The notes: generated from the letters alone by a model not told the origin. Shown: positions 47,633 through 56,963, counted from the first letter of the stretch. The stretch: DNA of 64,000 bases from Acidiphilium sp. 37-60-79 (GCA_002279355.1 NCBV01000006.1:62001-126000), one strand, 5' to 3'. Numbers and translations are program-made.

Positions 47633-48460
47633 CTACCAAGTGAACGCAGGCAATATCGCAACAGGGCTGAGCCCGGCGCTGGCGCAAGCCGATGGCGCTT
47701 GCTCGGTGGTGAACGCGTGAATGCCGCCGAGAATAAACACCGAATCGATACCAGCCGCCTTGGCACCTGCTATATCGGTGCGCAGCGAATCCCCCACCGC
47801 GAGGGTGCGTTTGCGCCGCGTGCCCAACATCGCGAGGGTGGGGCCATAAATGGCCGGGTCGGGTTTGCCGCGGGTAATCACCATACCGCCCCGGGCCGCG
47901 TAAATCTCGGCAAGCAAGCCCGCGCAGATAATGCGCTTGCCCGCCCGCACCACCTCGAGGTCAGGGTTGGCGCACACCATCGGCAAGCCCGCCGCCAACG
48001 CCGCATTCAACACATCATCATAAGCCGCCGGATCGCTCTCGCCCGCCAAATCATCAGGGCCGGTGTTGAGCAAAAAATCCGCCTGCTCCGCGCGCTCAAC
48101 CTCGATCAACGGCAAATCGTCAAACAAATTGCGATCACGCGCCGGACCCAAATGCAGCAATCGCGACCCCAGCGGGGCGAATGCTGGATCGGTGCGATCC
48201 CGCAAGGCGCTGTGCACCGCCTCGCCGCTGCTCATCACCCCATCATGCAAATCCGGCGTAATCCCCATGGCCGCGAGTGCGGTCACTACGGCGGCAGCCC
48301 GGCGCGGTGCATTGGAGAGAAACACCACGCGCTTTTGCCACGCGCGCAACCAAATCAACGTATCTATCACCCCCGGATAAGGCCGCACCCCGTCATGCAC
48401 GACACCCCAGAGATCAACGATGAACCCGTCATACGCGCTGGCAAGGTCGGAAAAGCTCAT
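47633..48460 (-). CDS. HAD superfamily (subclass IIA) hydrolase
   Basis: 275 residues, NagD/phosphoglycolate phosphatase-like. Motif I is FIVDLWGVVHDG, where Trp follows the usual DL(D/W)G; motif II is VVFLSNAP; motif III/IV around KPDPAIYGPTLAML and VGDSLRTDIAGAKAAGID. The family is known in alphaproteobacteria as a TIGR01459-type HAD phosphatase; its substrate is unknown. Its start overlaps the pyrD stop by 4 nt, and gltX follows 24 nt after its own stop. Confidence 0.9.
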   Translation of the reverse strand: MSFSDLASAYDGFIVDLWGVVHDGVRPYPGVIDTLIWLRAWQKRVVFLSNAPRRAAAVVTALAAMGITPDLHDGVMSSGEAVHSALRDRTDPAFAPLGSRLLHLGPARDRNLFDDLPLIEVERAEQADFLLNTGPDDLAGESDPAAYDDVLNAALAAGLPMVCANPDLEVVRAGKRIICAGLLAEIYAARGGMVITRGKPDPAIYGPTLAMLGTRRKRTLAVGDSLRTDIAGAKAAGIDSVFILGGIHAFTTEQAPSACASAGLSPVAILPAFTW

Positions 48461-49527
48461 GGTGCCAACTCCGCCAAACGATCCGCATCCCGCCCGATAA
48501 TATCGGTGAGCCGCTCGCCGTCATATTGCGCGAGTAACCCCGGCAAACCCGCAACGATATGCTTGATCACCGCCGGGCCCTGATAAACGAAGCTGGTGTA
48601 AAGCTGCACCAAGCTCGCCCCCGCCCGCAGCTTGGTGAAAGCTTGGGCGGGCGTGGCGACGCCACCGGCCCCGATGAGCACCAGCCGATCCCCGGCTAGC
48701 AAACGGATCTGGGCGAGCATGCGCGTTGACCGATTAAACAGCGGCGCGCCCGACAGCCCCCCGGCCTCGCTGCGCGCCGGATCGCGCAGGCTCTCAGGCC
48801 GTGCCAGGGTGGTGTTACTGATGATCAACCCGGCAACCCGCTGCTCAATCGCCATCGCCACCAAATCAGGCAACGCCGCCGCGTCCAAATCAGGCGCAAG
48901 CTTAACCAGCAAGGGCGGATGGCTCGGCACGGTCTGGGCAATCGCGCCAATAATCGCCCCGAGCCGATCCACACGCTGCCAATCGCGCAGGCCGGGCGTG
49001 TTGGGCGACGAGACGTTGATGGTGATATAATCAGCATCGGCGGCAATGGCTTGAACCAGAAACGGGTAATCAACCAAGGGCTCCGCGCCCTCTTTATTGA
49101 TACCAAGATTGGCCCCCAGCATGGCGCGCCGCCCCTCGGCCCGCGCCGCAGCGGCAAAGCCCGCCGCAAAAGCCTCGATGCCGCGATTATTGAAACCCAT
49201 CCGATTGATCAGCGCCTGATCAGCGCGCAGCCGAAACAAGCGCGGGCGCGAATTACCGGGCTGAGCCCGGCGGGTCACGGTGCCCGCCTCAATGAACGAA
49301 AAACCAACCCCAGCAAGGCCCGGCAGCGCGATGGCATCCTTGTCAAACCCAGCTGCCAAGCCAATCGGATGTGCCAGCGTGCGGCCAAACATCGTGCTCG
49401 CCAAACGCGGGTCAACCTTCAGCTGATTTTGGCCCCAACCGGCGCGGAGCGAAGCCATTGCCAAGCGATGCGCCGTTTCCGGCGCGAAACGCTGCAGGAG
49501 CGGAACAGCCAGATCGGCGAGCGCCAT
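48457..49527 (-). CDS. pyrD: Dihydroorotate dehydrogenase, quinone-linked (class 2)
   Basis: Fourth step of pyrimidine synthesis, coupled to the membrane quinone pool. 356 residues with the class 2 N-terminal helical region (LLQRFAPETAHRLAM), FMN-binding GLAAGFDKDA, the catalytic Ser in ITINVSSPNTPGLRDWQ, and the C-terminal LIGAGGVATPAQAF. The start overlaps the upstream lipoprotein stop by one base, and the stop overlaps the HAD gene by 4 nt. Confidence 0.96.
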   Translation of the reverse strand: MALADLAVPLLQRFAPETAHRLAMASLRAGWGQNQLKVDPRLASTMFGRTLAHPIGLAAGFDKDAIALPGLAGVGFSFIEAGTVTRRAQPGNSRPRLFRLRADQALINRMGFNNRGIEAFAAGFAAAARAEGRRAMLGANLGINKEGAEPLVDYPFLVQAIAADADYITINVSSPNTPGLRDWQRVDRLGAIIGAIAQTVPSHPPLLVKLAPDLDAAALPDLVAMAIEQRVAGLIISNTTLARPESLRDPARSEAGGLSGAPLFNRSTRMLAQIRLLAGDRLVLIGAGGVATPAQAFTKLRAGASLVQLYTSFVYQGPAVIKHIVAGLPGLLAQYDGERLTDIIGRDADRLAELAP

Positions 49528-49970
49528 TATTTCGCGAGAACCACAATCTCCGGCCCGGTGGGCGCCGGGGCCTTGTCAATCATCGTCGGCCCGGCGAGCG
49601 AAACATGGCTGGTGGACACCCCATCCGCCACGATCGCGTCAGCCACCAGTGCTGCTTCCGGCGCCAGCGGCACAAGCTGTTCCTCGGTCACGCTGGGAAT
49701 CGCGGCGGGCGGACCAACCAATGCGACGCGAAACTGCGCTGTCGGCTTGATTTTCAGCGCCGCCTTCACCGCATAGCTGAGCGACGGCCCCCAATCAGCC
49801 GCGTTCTCCGGAATGATCACCAACGGCAATTGCCCGTCAAACTTGGTTAACGCGGCAACATTCACCAACGAGGGCGCATCGGCATAAGGCCCTGGCACTT
49901 TCGGGTGCGTCAACGCGCATCCTGACAGGGCGGGAACCACGAACAGGGCAAGGAACGATATTTTGCGCAT
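49527..49970 (-). CDS. Hypothetical lipoprotein upstream of pyrD
   Basis: 147 residues from ATG 49970. Lipoprotein signal MRKISFLALFVVPALSGC with the lipidated Cys at 18. The rest includes DGQLPLVIIPENAADWGPSL, an Ala/Val-rich region and IVADGVSTSHVSLAGPTM. It resembles a small periplasmic sensor or binding protein, but no family is recognised. Tight overlap with pyrD suggests a lipoprotein-pyrD-HAD operon. Confidence 0.75.
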   Translation of the reverse strand: MRKISFLALFVVPALSGCALTHPKVPGPYADAPSLVNVAALTKFDGQLPLVIIPENAADWGPSLSYAVKAALKIKPTAQFRVALVGPPAAIPSVTEEQLVPLAPEAALVADAIVADGVSTSHVSLAGPTMIDKAPAPTGPEIVVLAK

Positions 49971-50043
49971 GCCCGGCATTTACTGGAGTGCCGGGCAATC
50001 GACAATGGGCATGGCGGCATCCCGCCGCAGCGTTACCGCAGCT

Positions 50044-50889
50044 TCATCCGCCGGTCACACGCTGGCATTGTTCACCCAATCCGCTCACACCGAGTCGCAT
50101 CATTTGTCCCGCCCGCAAAAACACCGGCTCCGGCTTTTTGCCGAGGCCCACACCGGGCGGCGTGCCGGTTGCGATGATGTCGCCCGGCTGCAAGGCGATG
50201 AAGTCACTGACATACGCAACCAGCTTGCGCACGCCAAAAATCATAGTCCTTGTATTGCCCGTCTGCATGCGTTGACCATCAACATCACACCATAAATCCA
50301 GATTTTGCGGATCTGGCACCTCATCGGCGGTCACCAAATATGGGCCGGTTGGCCCGAAGCTGGGGCAGCCTTTGCCCTTATCCCAGGTGCCGCCGCGTTT
50401 CATCTGATAATCGCGCTCGCTGACATCATTGACCACGCAATAGCCAGCGACATGCGCCATGGCGTCGGCCTCGGTGATATAGGATCCGCCAGTGCCGATC
50501 ACCACGCCGAGTTCTACCTCCCAATCGGTGCTGGTCGAGCCGCGTGGGATGACAACGTCATCATTCGGACCCGCATAGGCGCTCCCCGCTTTCAGAAAAA
50601 TAATCGGCTCTACCGGGATTTTTGCCCCGGTTTCCGCCGCGTGATCGGCATAATTGAGGCCAATGCAAATGAAATTGACTGGGCGCGGCACCGGTGGGCC
50701 GATGCGCGTCTCGGCGGGAAGCAGCGGCAAGGCGAGCGGATCGATCAAAGCCAGCGCCTTGAGCCGCTCCGGTGCGAGCGATGCACCGTCCAGCACCGAC
50801 AAATGGGCCGAGAGATCGCGTAACCCGCCCGCCTTATCAACCATGCCGGGCCGCTCAGCGCCATGCGTGCCATGTCGAAATAACTTCAT
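50044..50889 (-). CDS. Fumarylacetoacetate hydrolase family protein
   Basis: 281 residues. An N-terminal small domain (about 1-65) precedes the FAH barrel, with FICIGLNYADHAAETG, the metal-ligand Glu of TDWEVELGVVIG, VNDVSERDYQMKRGG, and TGTPPGVGLGKKPEP. Members cleave or hydrate carbon-carbon bonds of acylpyruvates and 2-hydroxyhepta-dienedioate type substrates; this kind often acts as ureidoglycolate lyase-like or acylpyruvase. It is divergent from the aminotransferase gene, 186 nt away. Confidence 0.9.
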   Translation of the reverse strand: MKLFRHGTHGAERPGMVDKAGGLRDLSAHLSVLDGASLAPERLKALALIDPLALPLLPAETRIGPPVPRPVNFICIGLNYADHAAETGAKIPVEPIIFLKAGSAYAGPNDDVVIPRGSTSTDWEVELGVVIGTGGSYITEADAMAHVAGYCVVNDVSERDYQMKRGGTWDKGKGCPSFGPTGPYLVTADEVPDPQNLDLWCDVDGQRMQTGNTRTMIFGVRKLVAYVSDFIALQPGDIIATGTPPGVGLGKKPEPVFLRAGQMMRLGVSGLGEQCQRVTGG

Positions 50890-51075
50890 TTTTGCTCCCC
50901 TGGGTTTATGGAAATCAACTTAGGCCAATGCCTGCATCGAGGAAAGCACGCCAGCAACGCCGACCGCGCACATGACTAGAATATTAAACACTGTCTCGGA
51001 CAACGCCGAGGGAGAGATATTACTTGCCGAACCTATGTCGAAAATATTAAGCTTTCTGCCTTGCAGGAGATTATC

Positions 51076-52401
51076 ATGAGCCAAGCCACCCCCCGTTCCA
51101 ACGAGCCACTGATCCATCACTGGATGCCTTTCACCCCCAACCGACAATTCTTGGAGGCGCCGCGTATGCTCGCCCGCGCCGAGGGGGTGCATTATTGGAA
51201 TAGTGCCGGTGAAAAACTGCTCGACGGTATTTCCGGCCTATACACCACCCCCGCCGGACATGGTCGTCGCGAAATTCGCGAGGCCGTCGCCAAACAAATG
51301 GAAGAGCTTGATTTTGCACCGCCCTTTCAATTCGGGGTGCCCGGCTCCTTCCGACTCGCTCATGAACTGACCCGCATTTTGCCTGCCCCGCTGAGCCGGG
51401 TTTTTTTCGCCGGATCTGGGTCGGAAGCCGTGGAAACGGCGCTGAAAATTGCCATCAACTATCATCGCGCGCGCGGCCAGGGCCAACGCCAACGGCTGAT
51501 CGGTCGGGCGCGGGGCTATCATGGGGTCAATTTTGCCGGCTGGTCGGTGGGCGGGATGGTGAAAAACCGCGAAGCCTTCGGCCTCGGCCTGCCGGGCGTC
51601 GCCCATTTGCGCCACACCCATATCCCAGAAAATCGTCATGTGATCGGCCAAGGCCCGCATGGCGGCATCGATCTCGCGGATGATTTGCAAAGGTTGATCG
51701 ATCTGCATGGCGCTGACACGATTGCCGCCTGCATCGTCGAACCCATCGCAGGCTCAACCGGCATTCTGGTCCCGCCGGTGGATTATCTCCAACGCCTGCG
51801 CAGCATTTGCGACAAATACGGCATCCTCCTGATCTTTGATGAGGTGATTTGCGGCTTCGGGCGCACCGGCTATCCGTTCGCAGCCCAAGCCTTCGGCGTA
51901 ACCCCCGATATAATGACCATGGCCAAGGCGATCACCAACGGCAACATCCCGATGGCCGCGGTCGCGGTGCGCGAGGAAATCCAGCAAGCGATTTTCGATG
52001 TCGCCGGGCCAGACGCGATCGAGTTTTTCCATGGCTACACCTACTCAGCGCACCCGGTTGCCTGCGCCGCCGCACTGGCAACCCTGAAACTCTATCGCGA
52101 TGAGGATTTGTTCGCCCGCGCCGCCACCATGGCTCCTGGTTTTCTCGCTCGGATTGCCGATCTCGCGCATCTGCCCTGCGTGATCGATACGCGTGGCTAC
52201 GGGCTGCTCGGCGCCGCCGATTTGGCGCCCGGCGCCAGCCCCGGCGCGCGCGGTTTCGCCGTGATGCGCCGCTGTTTCGATCAGGGCTTGGTGCTCCGGG
52301 TGACCGGCGATACGGTGATTTTCTCGCCCATGTTCATCACCAGCGAAGACCAGCTTGATGCGATGTTCACCATTCTCCGGCGCGTGCTAGAGACCATATA
52401 G
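51076..52401 (+). CDS. Omega-amino acid (beta-alanine):pyruvate transaminase
   Basis: Class III PLP aminotransferase, 441 residues from ATG 51076 with AGGAGA at 6 nt. The start IHHWMPFTPNRQF is typical of beta-alanine:pyruvate transaminases. The PLP lysine is Lys284 (MTMAKAITNG), the Asp pairing with PLP lies in LIFDEVICGFGRTG, and GSGSEAVETALKIA binds the phosphate. It probably converts beta-alanine or GABA to a semialdehyde that the next gene oxidises. 43 nt precede that gene. Confidence 0.9.
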   Translation: MSQATPRSNEPLIHHWMPFTPNRQFLEAPRMLARAEGVHYWNSAGEKLLDGISGLYTTPAGHGRREIREAVAKQMEELDFAPPFQFGVPGSFRLAHELTRILPAPLSRVFFAGSGSEAVETALKIAINYHRARGQGQRQRLIGRARGYHGVNFAGWSVGGMVKNREAFGLGLPGVAHLRHTHIPENRHVIGQGPHGGIDLADDLQRLIDLHGADTIAACIVEPIAGSTGILVPPVDYLQRLRSICDKYGILLIFDEVICGFGRTGYPFAAQAFGVTPDIMTMAKAITNGNIPMAAVAVREEIQQAIFDVAGPDAIEFFHGYTYSAHPVACAAALATLKLYRDEDLFARAATMAPGFLARIADLAHLPCVIDTRGYGLLGAADLAPGASPGARGFAVMRRCFDQGLVLRVTGDTVIFSPMFITSEDQLDAMFTILRRVLETI

Positions 52402-52444
52402 AGCATCAACTTTAGAAATCTCATCACACGCAACGGAGCGAACA

Positions 52445-53875
52445 ATGTATCAGGATGTTATGCTGCATATCGGCGGCGCTTGGGTGGCTGCGCAATCAGG
52501 CCGCACCATCGACATTATCAACCCGGCGACCGAGGAAAAAATTGGTGCGCTCGCCCACGCGGAACGCGCCGATCTGGACGCCGCCATAGAAGCTGCGGAA
52601 GCTGGTTTCGCGGTCTGGCGCAAAACCAGCCCGCAAGCCCGGGCCAAAATCATGCGCAAGGCCGCCAGCCTGATCCGCGAACGTGCCGACGCGATCGCCC
52701 CGATCATGACGATGGAACAGGGCAAAACCCTGGCCGAAGCCAAAGGCGAGACCATGCTTGCCGCTGATGTGATTGAATGGTTCGCCGAAGAAGCCCCGCG
52801 CACCTATGGCCGTATCATCCCGGCGCGCGGCGATGGCATCTATCAACTCGTGGTCAAAGAACCGCTTGGCATTGTCGCCGCCTTCACCCCTTGGAATTTC
52901 CCGATCAATCAGGCGGTGCGTAAAGTATCCGCCGGCCTCGCGGCGGGCTGCGCGATCATCCTGAAAGGCCCCGAAGAAACCCCTGGCTCCTGCGCCGAAC
53001 TGGTGCGCGCCTTCGCCGATGCCGGATTGCCGCCGGGCGTGCTGAATCTGGTGTTTGGCGTGCCCTCTGAAATTTCCGAATATCTGATCCCGCATCGCGC
53101 CGTGCGCAAAATCTCCTTCACCGGCTCCACGGCGGTGGGCAAGCATCTTGCCGCCCTCGCTGGCAAGCATATGAAGCGCGCCACCATGGAACTCGGCGGC
53201 CATGCACCGGCCATCGTGTTCGAGGACGCGGATTTGGATGCGGCGGCAAAAATCCTCGCGGCCAACAAGTTCCGCAATGCCGGGCAAGTCTGCGTCGCGC
53301 CCACGCGGTTTTTGGTGCAAGATTCGGTCTATGACGGGTTCATGGAACGCTTCCTCGGCGCTGTCGCCAAAATCAAAGTCGGTGACGGGCTCGACCCCAG
53401 CTCCACGATGGGTCCGCTCGCCAATGAACGACGCATCCCGGCCATCGAAGGCTTTATCGCCGACGCACAAAAGCATGGCGGCAAAATCGCAGCCGGTGGC
53501 GCACGGATCGGCAATAAGGGCTATTTCTTCCAGCCCACTGTGATGACCGATGTGCCGACCAGCGCACGCGCGATGAACGAAGAGCCGTTCGGCCCGCTCG
53601 CTCTGGTCAACCGGTTCTCGACCTTCGATGAGGCGATCACCGAAGCCAACCGTCTGGATTATGGTTTGGCGTCCTACGCCTATACCCGCTCGACCAAAAC
53701 CGTCACCGCACTCGGCCACCGGATCGAGAGCGGCATGGTATCGATCAACCATCACGGCATCGCCCTGCCCGAAACGCCGTTCGGCGGCATGAAGGATAGC
53801 GGCATTGGTTGGGAGGGCGGCGCCGAAGCGATCGATGCCTATCTGACCACCAAATTCGTCACCCAGGCGTCGTAA
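52445..53875 (+). CDS. NAD(P)-dependent (succinate) semialdehyde dehydrogenase
   Basis: 476-residue aldehyde dehydrogenase. Catalytic Cys283 (NAGQVCVAPTRF) and Glu249 (MELGGHAP). The block FTPWNFPINQ and the GSTAVGKHL cofactor motif are present. It is of the GabD type by overall pattern. With the upstream transaminase it forms an omega-amino acid to acid route (GABA to succinate, or an analogue). Malonate-semialdehyde use is less likely, since the CoA-acylating type has a different pattern. Confidence 0.92.
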   Translation: MYQDVMLHIGGAWVAAQSGRTIDIINPATEEKIGALAHAERADLDAAIEAAEAGFAVWRKTSPQARAKIMRKAASLIRERADAIAPIMTMEQGKTLAEAKGETMLAADVIEWFAEEAPRTYGRIIPARGDGIYQLVVKEPLGIVAAFTPWNFPINQAVRKVSAGLAAGCAIILKGPEETPGSCAELVRAFADAGLPPGVLNLVFGVPSEISEYLIPHRAVRKISFTGSTAVGKHLAALAGKHMKRATMELGGHAPAIVFEDADLDAAAKILAANKFRNAGQVCVAPTRFLVQDSVYDGFMERFLGAVAKIKVGDGLDPSSTMGPLANERRIPAIEGFIADAQKHGGKIAAGGARIGNKGYFFQPTVMTDVPTSARAMNEEPFGPLALVNRFSTFDEAITEANRLDYGLASYAYTRSTKTVTALGHRIESGMVSINHHGIALPETPFGGMKDSGIGWEGGAEAIDAYLTTKFVTQAS

Positions 53876-53880
53876 CCCGC

Positions 53881-54609
53881 GTGACCGGATTGCTGGCTGG
53901 CAAGACGGCGCTGATCACCGGCGGCGGCGGCGGCATCGGGCTTGGCATCGCCCGGGCTTTCGCCGCCGAAGGCTGTGCGGTGCTCATTTGCGGCCGCGAT
54001 GGGGCGAAACTCGCCAACGCAGCCGCACAAATCGGCCAAAACGGGCATGTCTTCACCGCCGACATCACCCTCGAGGCCGACCGCACCGCTTTGTTCGCCG
54101 AAGCGGCGCGGCTCTTCGCGGATCGCCTGGATATTCTGGTGAATAATGCCGGCCGGGCAACCGCCAAACGCACCGAAGACCTCGATGTGGAGGATTTCGC
54201 TGCGGTGATGGCGGTGAATGTTACCGCCGCCTTCGCCTGCGCACAGCGCGCCTTTCGGATCATGAAGGCACAGAAAGCCGGGCGCATCATCAATATCGGC
54301 TCGGTGTCCGCGCGGGTGCCCCGGCGCAATTCGGTGCCCTACACCACGTCGAAATTCGCCCTGGAAGGCATGACCCGTGCGTTGGCGCTCGATGGCCGTT
54401 CGCATGGTATTGCCGTGTCGATCCTGCATCCAGGCAATACCGAGAGCGAAATCTGGCCGGATGCCGAGGCCGTGCGCGCCGCCGAAGGCTTGATGCCCGC
54501 CGCCGAGGTCGCCCGGGCAGCGGTGCTGATGGCGAGCTTGCCGGAGGGGATAAATATGCTGGAGGCAATCATGTTGCCGCTCGCGATGCCCCTGCTCGGG
54601 CGCGGCTAG
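53881..54609 (+). CDS. Short-chain dehydrogenase/reductase
   Basis: 242 residues from a GTG at 53881, five nt after the dehydrogenase stop, so it is translationally coupled. Rossmann motif TGGGGGIG (13-20), NNAGRAT, and the catalytic YTTSK with a Ser in the SVSAR block. Substrate unknown. It may reduce the semialdehyde intermediate of this operon. Its 3' end overlaps the convergent peptidase gene by 41 nt. Confidence 0.9.
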   Translation: MTGLLAGKTALITGGGGGIGLGIARAFAAEGCAVLICGRDGAKLANAAAQIGQNGHVFTADITLEADRTALFAEAARLFADRLDILVNNAGRATAKRTEDLDVEDFAAVMAVNVTAAFACAQRAFRIMKAQKAGRIINIGSVSARVPRRNSVPYTTSKFALEGMTRALALDGRSHGIAVSILHPGNTESEIWPDAEAVRAAEGLMPAAEVARAAVLMASLPEGINMLEAIMLPLAMPLLGRG

Positions 54610-56125
54610 TGTCCACTCCAGTCAAGGCCGCAAAGAGCGCCGCGCCGCGCATCACGCCCAACCCCGCGCAAGCATTCCAGCCCGCGCCCGCCGCATAGCC
54701 GAGCGTCGTGCCGGCAGGCGCGTTATTGCCCGTCGTGATCGCGCGTAAGGCGGCTTGATGGGCATAAAGCGCTGCATTCACAGATCCGAGCCGTTTGCCG
54801 CGCGCCTGATTGACCAACGCGAAAAACCCGGCCCATAGCGGTGCAACCGCGCTGGTGCCGCCCACCGCAAAAGTTTGGCCATCGACCGTAACCTGATAGC
54901 CGGTAGCAGGATCAGCATCACCCGCGACGTCCGGCACACCGCGCCCCGCCTGACCGGTGCTGAGATTGACCGGCAACACGACCGTGCTTTGATAGGTTGG
55001 AACGGCAAACAGGGTCGAAATGCCCCCGCCTGTGCCGCTGGTGCCGCTATTCCACACCGCTTCAGCAGCAATCGCGCCGCCGCTCACGGTAAGGCTGGTC
55101 CCGCCACACGCCACCACGAACGGGCTGGAGGCGGGAAAATCGACATGCACGGCCCCATCATTCACCCCATCCGTCGCGAGATTATCGCCAGCCGCCACCG
55201 TCACCGTCAGGCCAGCGGCGGCGGCATCCTGCAAGGCCGTATTGAGGGTGGTGCGCGCCTGGGTGGAATAATTTTCCTCCGGCGACCCCCAGCTAATCGA
55301 CATCACGGACGGGCGATTGCTCGCATCGGTCGCGGCAAAACTAATCGCATCGGCAAAGCCCGCATCGGTGTTGGGGGTGAAATAGACCGCCAGTTTGGCG
55401 CCGGGCGCAATCGCCCCCGCGACTTGGATATCGAGCCCGACCTCGCCATCCGCACCATTTGGATTGCTGGGCGCATTGACCGCGCCATCAACACTGACGG
55501 CGATCACGCTGGGCGGCGCGAGGCCCATGGCGCCAAAGGCGGTGGCAATGTCACTCTGATGAAAGCCGCCACCAAGCTCGATGATCGCGATACATTCACC
55601 GGCACCGGTCGGGCTGGTCGGAATGCCATAGAACGCCCCGATTTGGCGCGGCAAATACGCTGCGGCGCTCTGACCCGGCGTCATCCGCTGCAATCGCGAT
55701 GACGCGACCGGCCGCGTATCCAAACCCAGCACCGATTCGACAATCGGGGCGATGCTGTCATGCAGTTGCAAGGCACCGGTATAAGCGCGGAACCGGCCTT
55801 CCGCCCCCTCATACCAATGTAAGTCCGCACCGAAGGCTGTGCGCATAGATGCCGCACTGCCACTCAGTCGGATCAGCCGACGCCGCGCATCCGCCTCAAG
55901 CACAACGAGCCCGTGCGCGGCGGCGAAAGCGGCGATGGTCGCAATGTCCGGCGCGTGAGCCGCCGCGCGTGCGGCGAGCAAGTCCGGCTCTGCCGCATGC
56001 TCACGCGGTTTGACGTACAGGCTCAGTGTAACCGGCTCTTGCGCATCAAGCCGATTTAAGCGCTGCGCGTTATGGGGGGCGTGATGATGGCTGGCCGCGA
56101 AAGGATGATAATGATCATGCACCAT
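54569..56125 (-). CDS. S53 family peptidase (sedolisin/kumamolisin type)
   Basis: Acid-active serine-carboxyl endopeptidase, 518 residues from ATG 56125 with GGAG at 6 nt. It has an N-terminal propeptide (about 1-160, pro-kumamolisin type: LSLYVKPREHA, LHWYEGAEGRFRAY) and then the mature domain with Glu228 and Asp232 (GEVGLDIQ), an oxyanion Asp in AAGDNLATDG and Ser425 in GGTSAVAPLWAG. There is no classical signal peptide; other sedolisins also lack one before the propeptide. The first 20 residues hold several His (DHYHPF, SHHHAPH). A periplasmic or extracellular role at low pH is likely. Confidence 0.92.
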   Translation of the reverse strand: MVHDHYHPFAASHHHAPHNAQRLNRLDAQEPVTLSLYVKPREHAAEPDLLAARAAAHAPDIATIAAFAAAHGLVVLEADARRRLIRLSGSAASMRTAFGADLHWYEGAEGRFRAYTGALQLHDSIAPIVESVLGLDTRPVASSRLQRMTPGQSAAAYLPRQIGAFYGIPTSPTGAGECIAIIELGGGFHQSDIATAFGAMGLAPPSVIAVSVDGAVNAPSNPNGADGEVGLDIQVAGAIAPGAKLAVYFTPNTDAGFADAISFAATDASNRPSVMSISWGSPEENYSTQARTTLNTALQDAAAAGLTVTVAAGDNLATDGVNDGAVHVDFPASSPFVVACGGTSLTVSGGAIAAEAVWNSGTSGTGGGISTLFAVPTYQSTVVLPVNLSTGQAGRGVPDVAGDADPATGYQVTVDGQTFAVGGTSAVAPLWAGFFALVNQARGKRLGSVNAALYAHQAALRAITTGNNAPAGTTLGYAAGAGWNACAGLGVMRGAALFAALTGVDTSRARAGASRAAT

Positions 56126-56290
56126 GACTTGCTCCTGCAAGCATCAATGCTGGCGCAATGGCCCTCGCAGCACAAGTGTCAGCAGAACGTACGCCCAAAA
56201 AACGAACCCGAGGCAATCAACGGCGCGCACCCGAACAGCGGCGCCCCACAAGCGTAAAAATCAATCGCAAAGCCCGCGATGCGTTGCGCG

Positions 56291-56602
56291 TCAACCAAAC
56301 CCACGATCAAACTCGAGGCCGACTTCGGCGCAAGATGCCCAAACCAGCCGCACGAGCCGACGCGTGCCGTTCGAAAATTCAACCGTCAATTCATTCGGCA
56401 AAATATGGGTCGATCCCAATTGCACGCGAAGCCCGCTTTGCGAACGATCAACAATAACACAGTCAAAAATCGATTTACTGAACCCACCAAAAATCAACTT
56501 GGCCGAACCAAGCATGCGATTACGTGCTTCCTTGCGGCGCTCACCACGATTTTTATTTGCTCCCTCAAGGAGAGTTGCGTTAGACGCCAATATTAAACCC
56601 AT
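56291..56602 (-). CDS. PilZ-domain protein
   Basis: 103 residues, almost entirely one PilZ domain, a receptor fold for cyclic di-GMP. The ligand motifs are visible: RRKEAR (22-27, supplying the RxxxR pair) and DRSQSG (52-57, DxSxxG). The chain continues with LVRLVWASCAEVGLEF, the typical last strand. It stands alone, upstream of the sedolisin gene on the same strand but separated by 165 nt. Confidence 0.85.
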   Translation of the reverse strand: MGLILASNATLLEGANKNRGERRKEARNRMLGSAKLIFGGFSKSIFDCVIVDRSQSGLRVQLGSTHILPNELTVEFSNGTRRLVRLVWASCAEVGLEFDRGFG

Positions 56603-56963
56603 AACTCACCTGCCATTACATAAATGAAAATTAAGCGAATCGACTCGATACCTAAATCAATTGCGTATCAAACACCCCGCAGAAAGTCTACACTTCTGCG
56701 TTGTATCTTTCTAAATTTTTCTTAAAGATCTCCATGTCAAGCACGCCAACCCCCCGTCACAGTAGCGTTATTATTAATAATCGGTAAGTTGATCCGGAAC
56801 CCAGGCGCGGATCTTATTGAAATCACGAGAATCGACGTCAAAGCCTACATCGAATCGAATGGAAACATCCTACCGAAAAAATGGAAATCAATATTTTTTT
56901 GACGGTATTCCCAAATAAAATATTTTTACCACCTCTGATCGGCCTAACGATTAAGACAACAAC
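56603..56963. other. Intergenic region, moderately AT-rich
   Basis: 361 nt without a supported gene. A 7-bp hairpin (CGCAGAA/TTCTGCG near 56688-56710) is followed on the plus strand by T-rich sequence. Bases 56870-56930 are AT-rich, with short T runs on both strands that may terminate the glycosyltransferase transcript. It presumably contains the PilZ gene promoter. Confidence 0.5.

Noticed and set aside
46247-48583. A 778-codon open frame on the plus strand opposite gltX and the HAD gene
   Set aside because: It runs antisense to two clear genes, has Arg/Gln/His-rich low-quality translation without domains, and crosses their boundary. It is a GC-bias shadow.
52496-53755. A 419-codon minus-strand frame opposite the semialdehyde dehydrogenase
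   Set aside because: Antisense to an intact, conserved gene with full catalytic residues.
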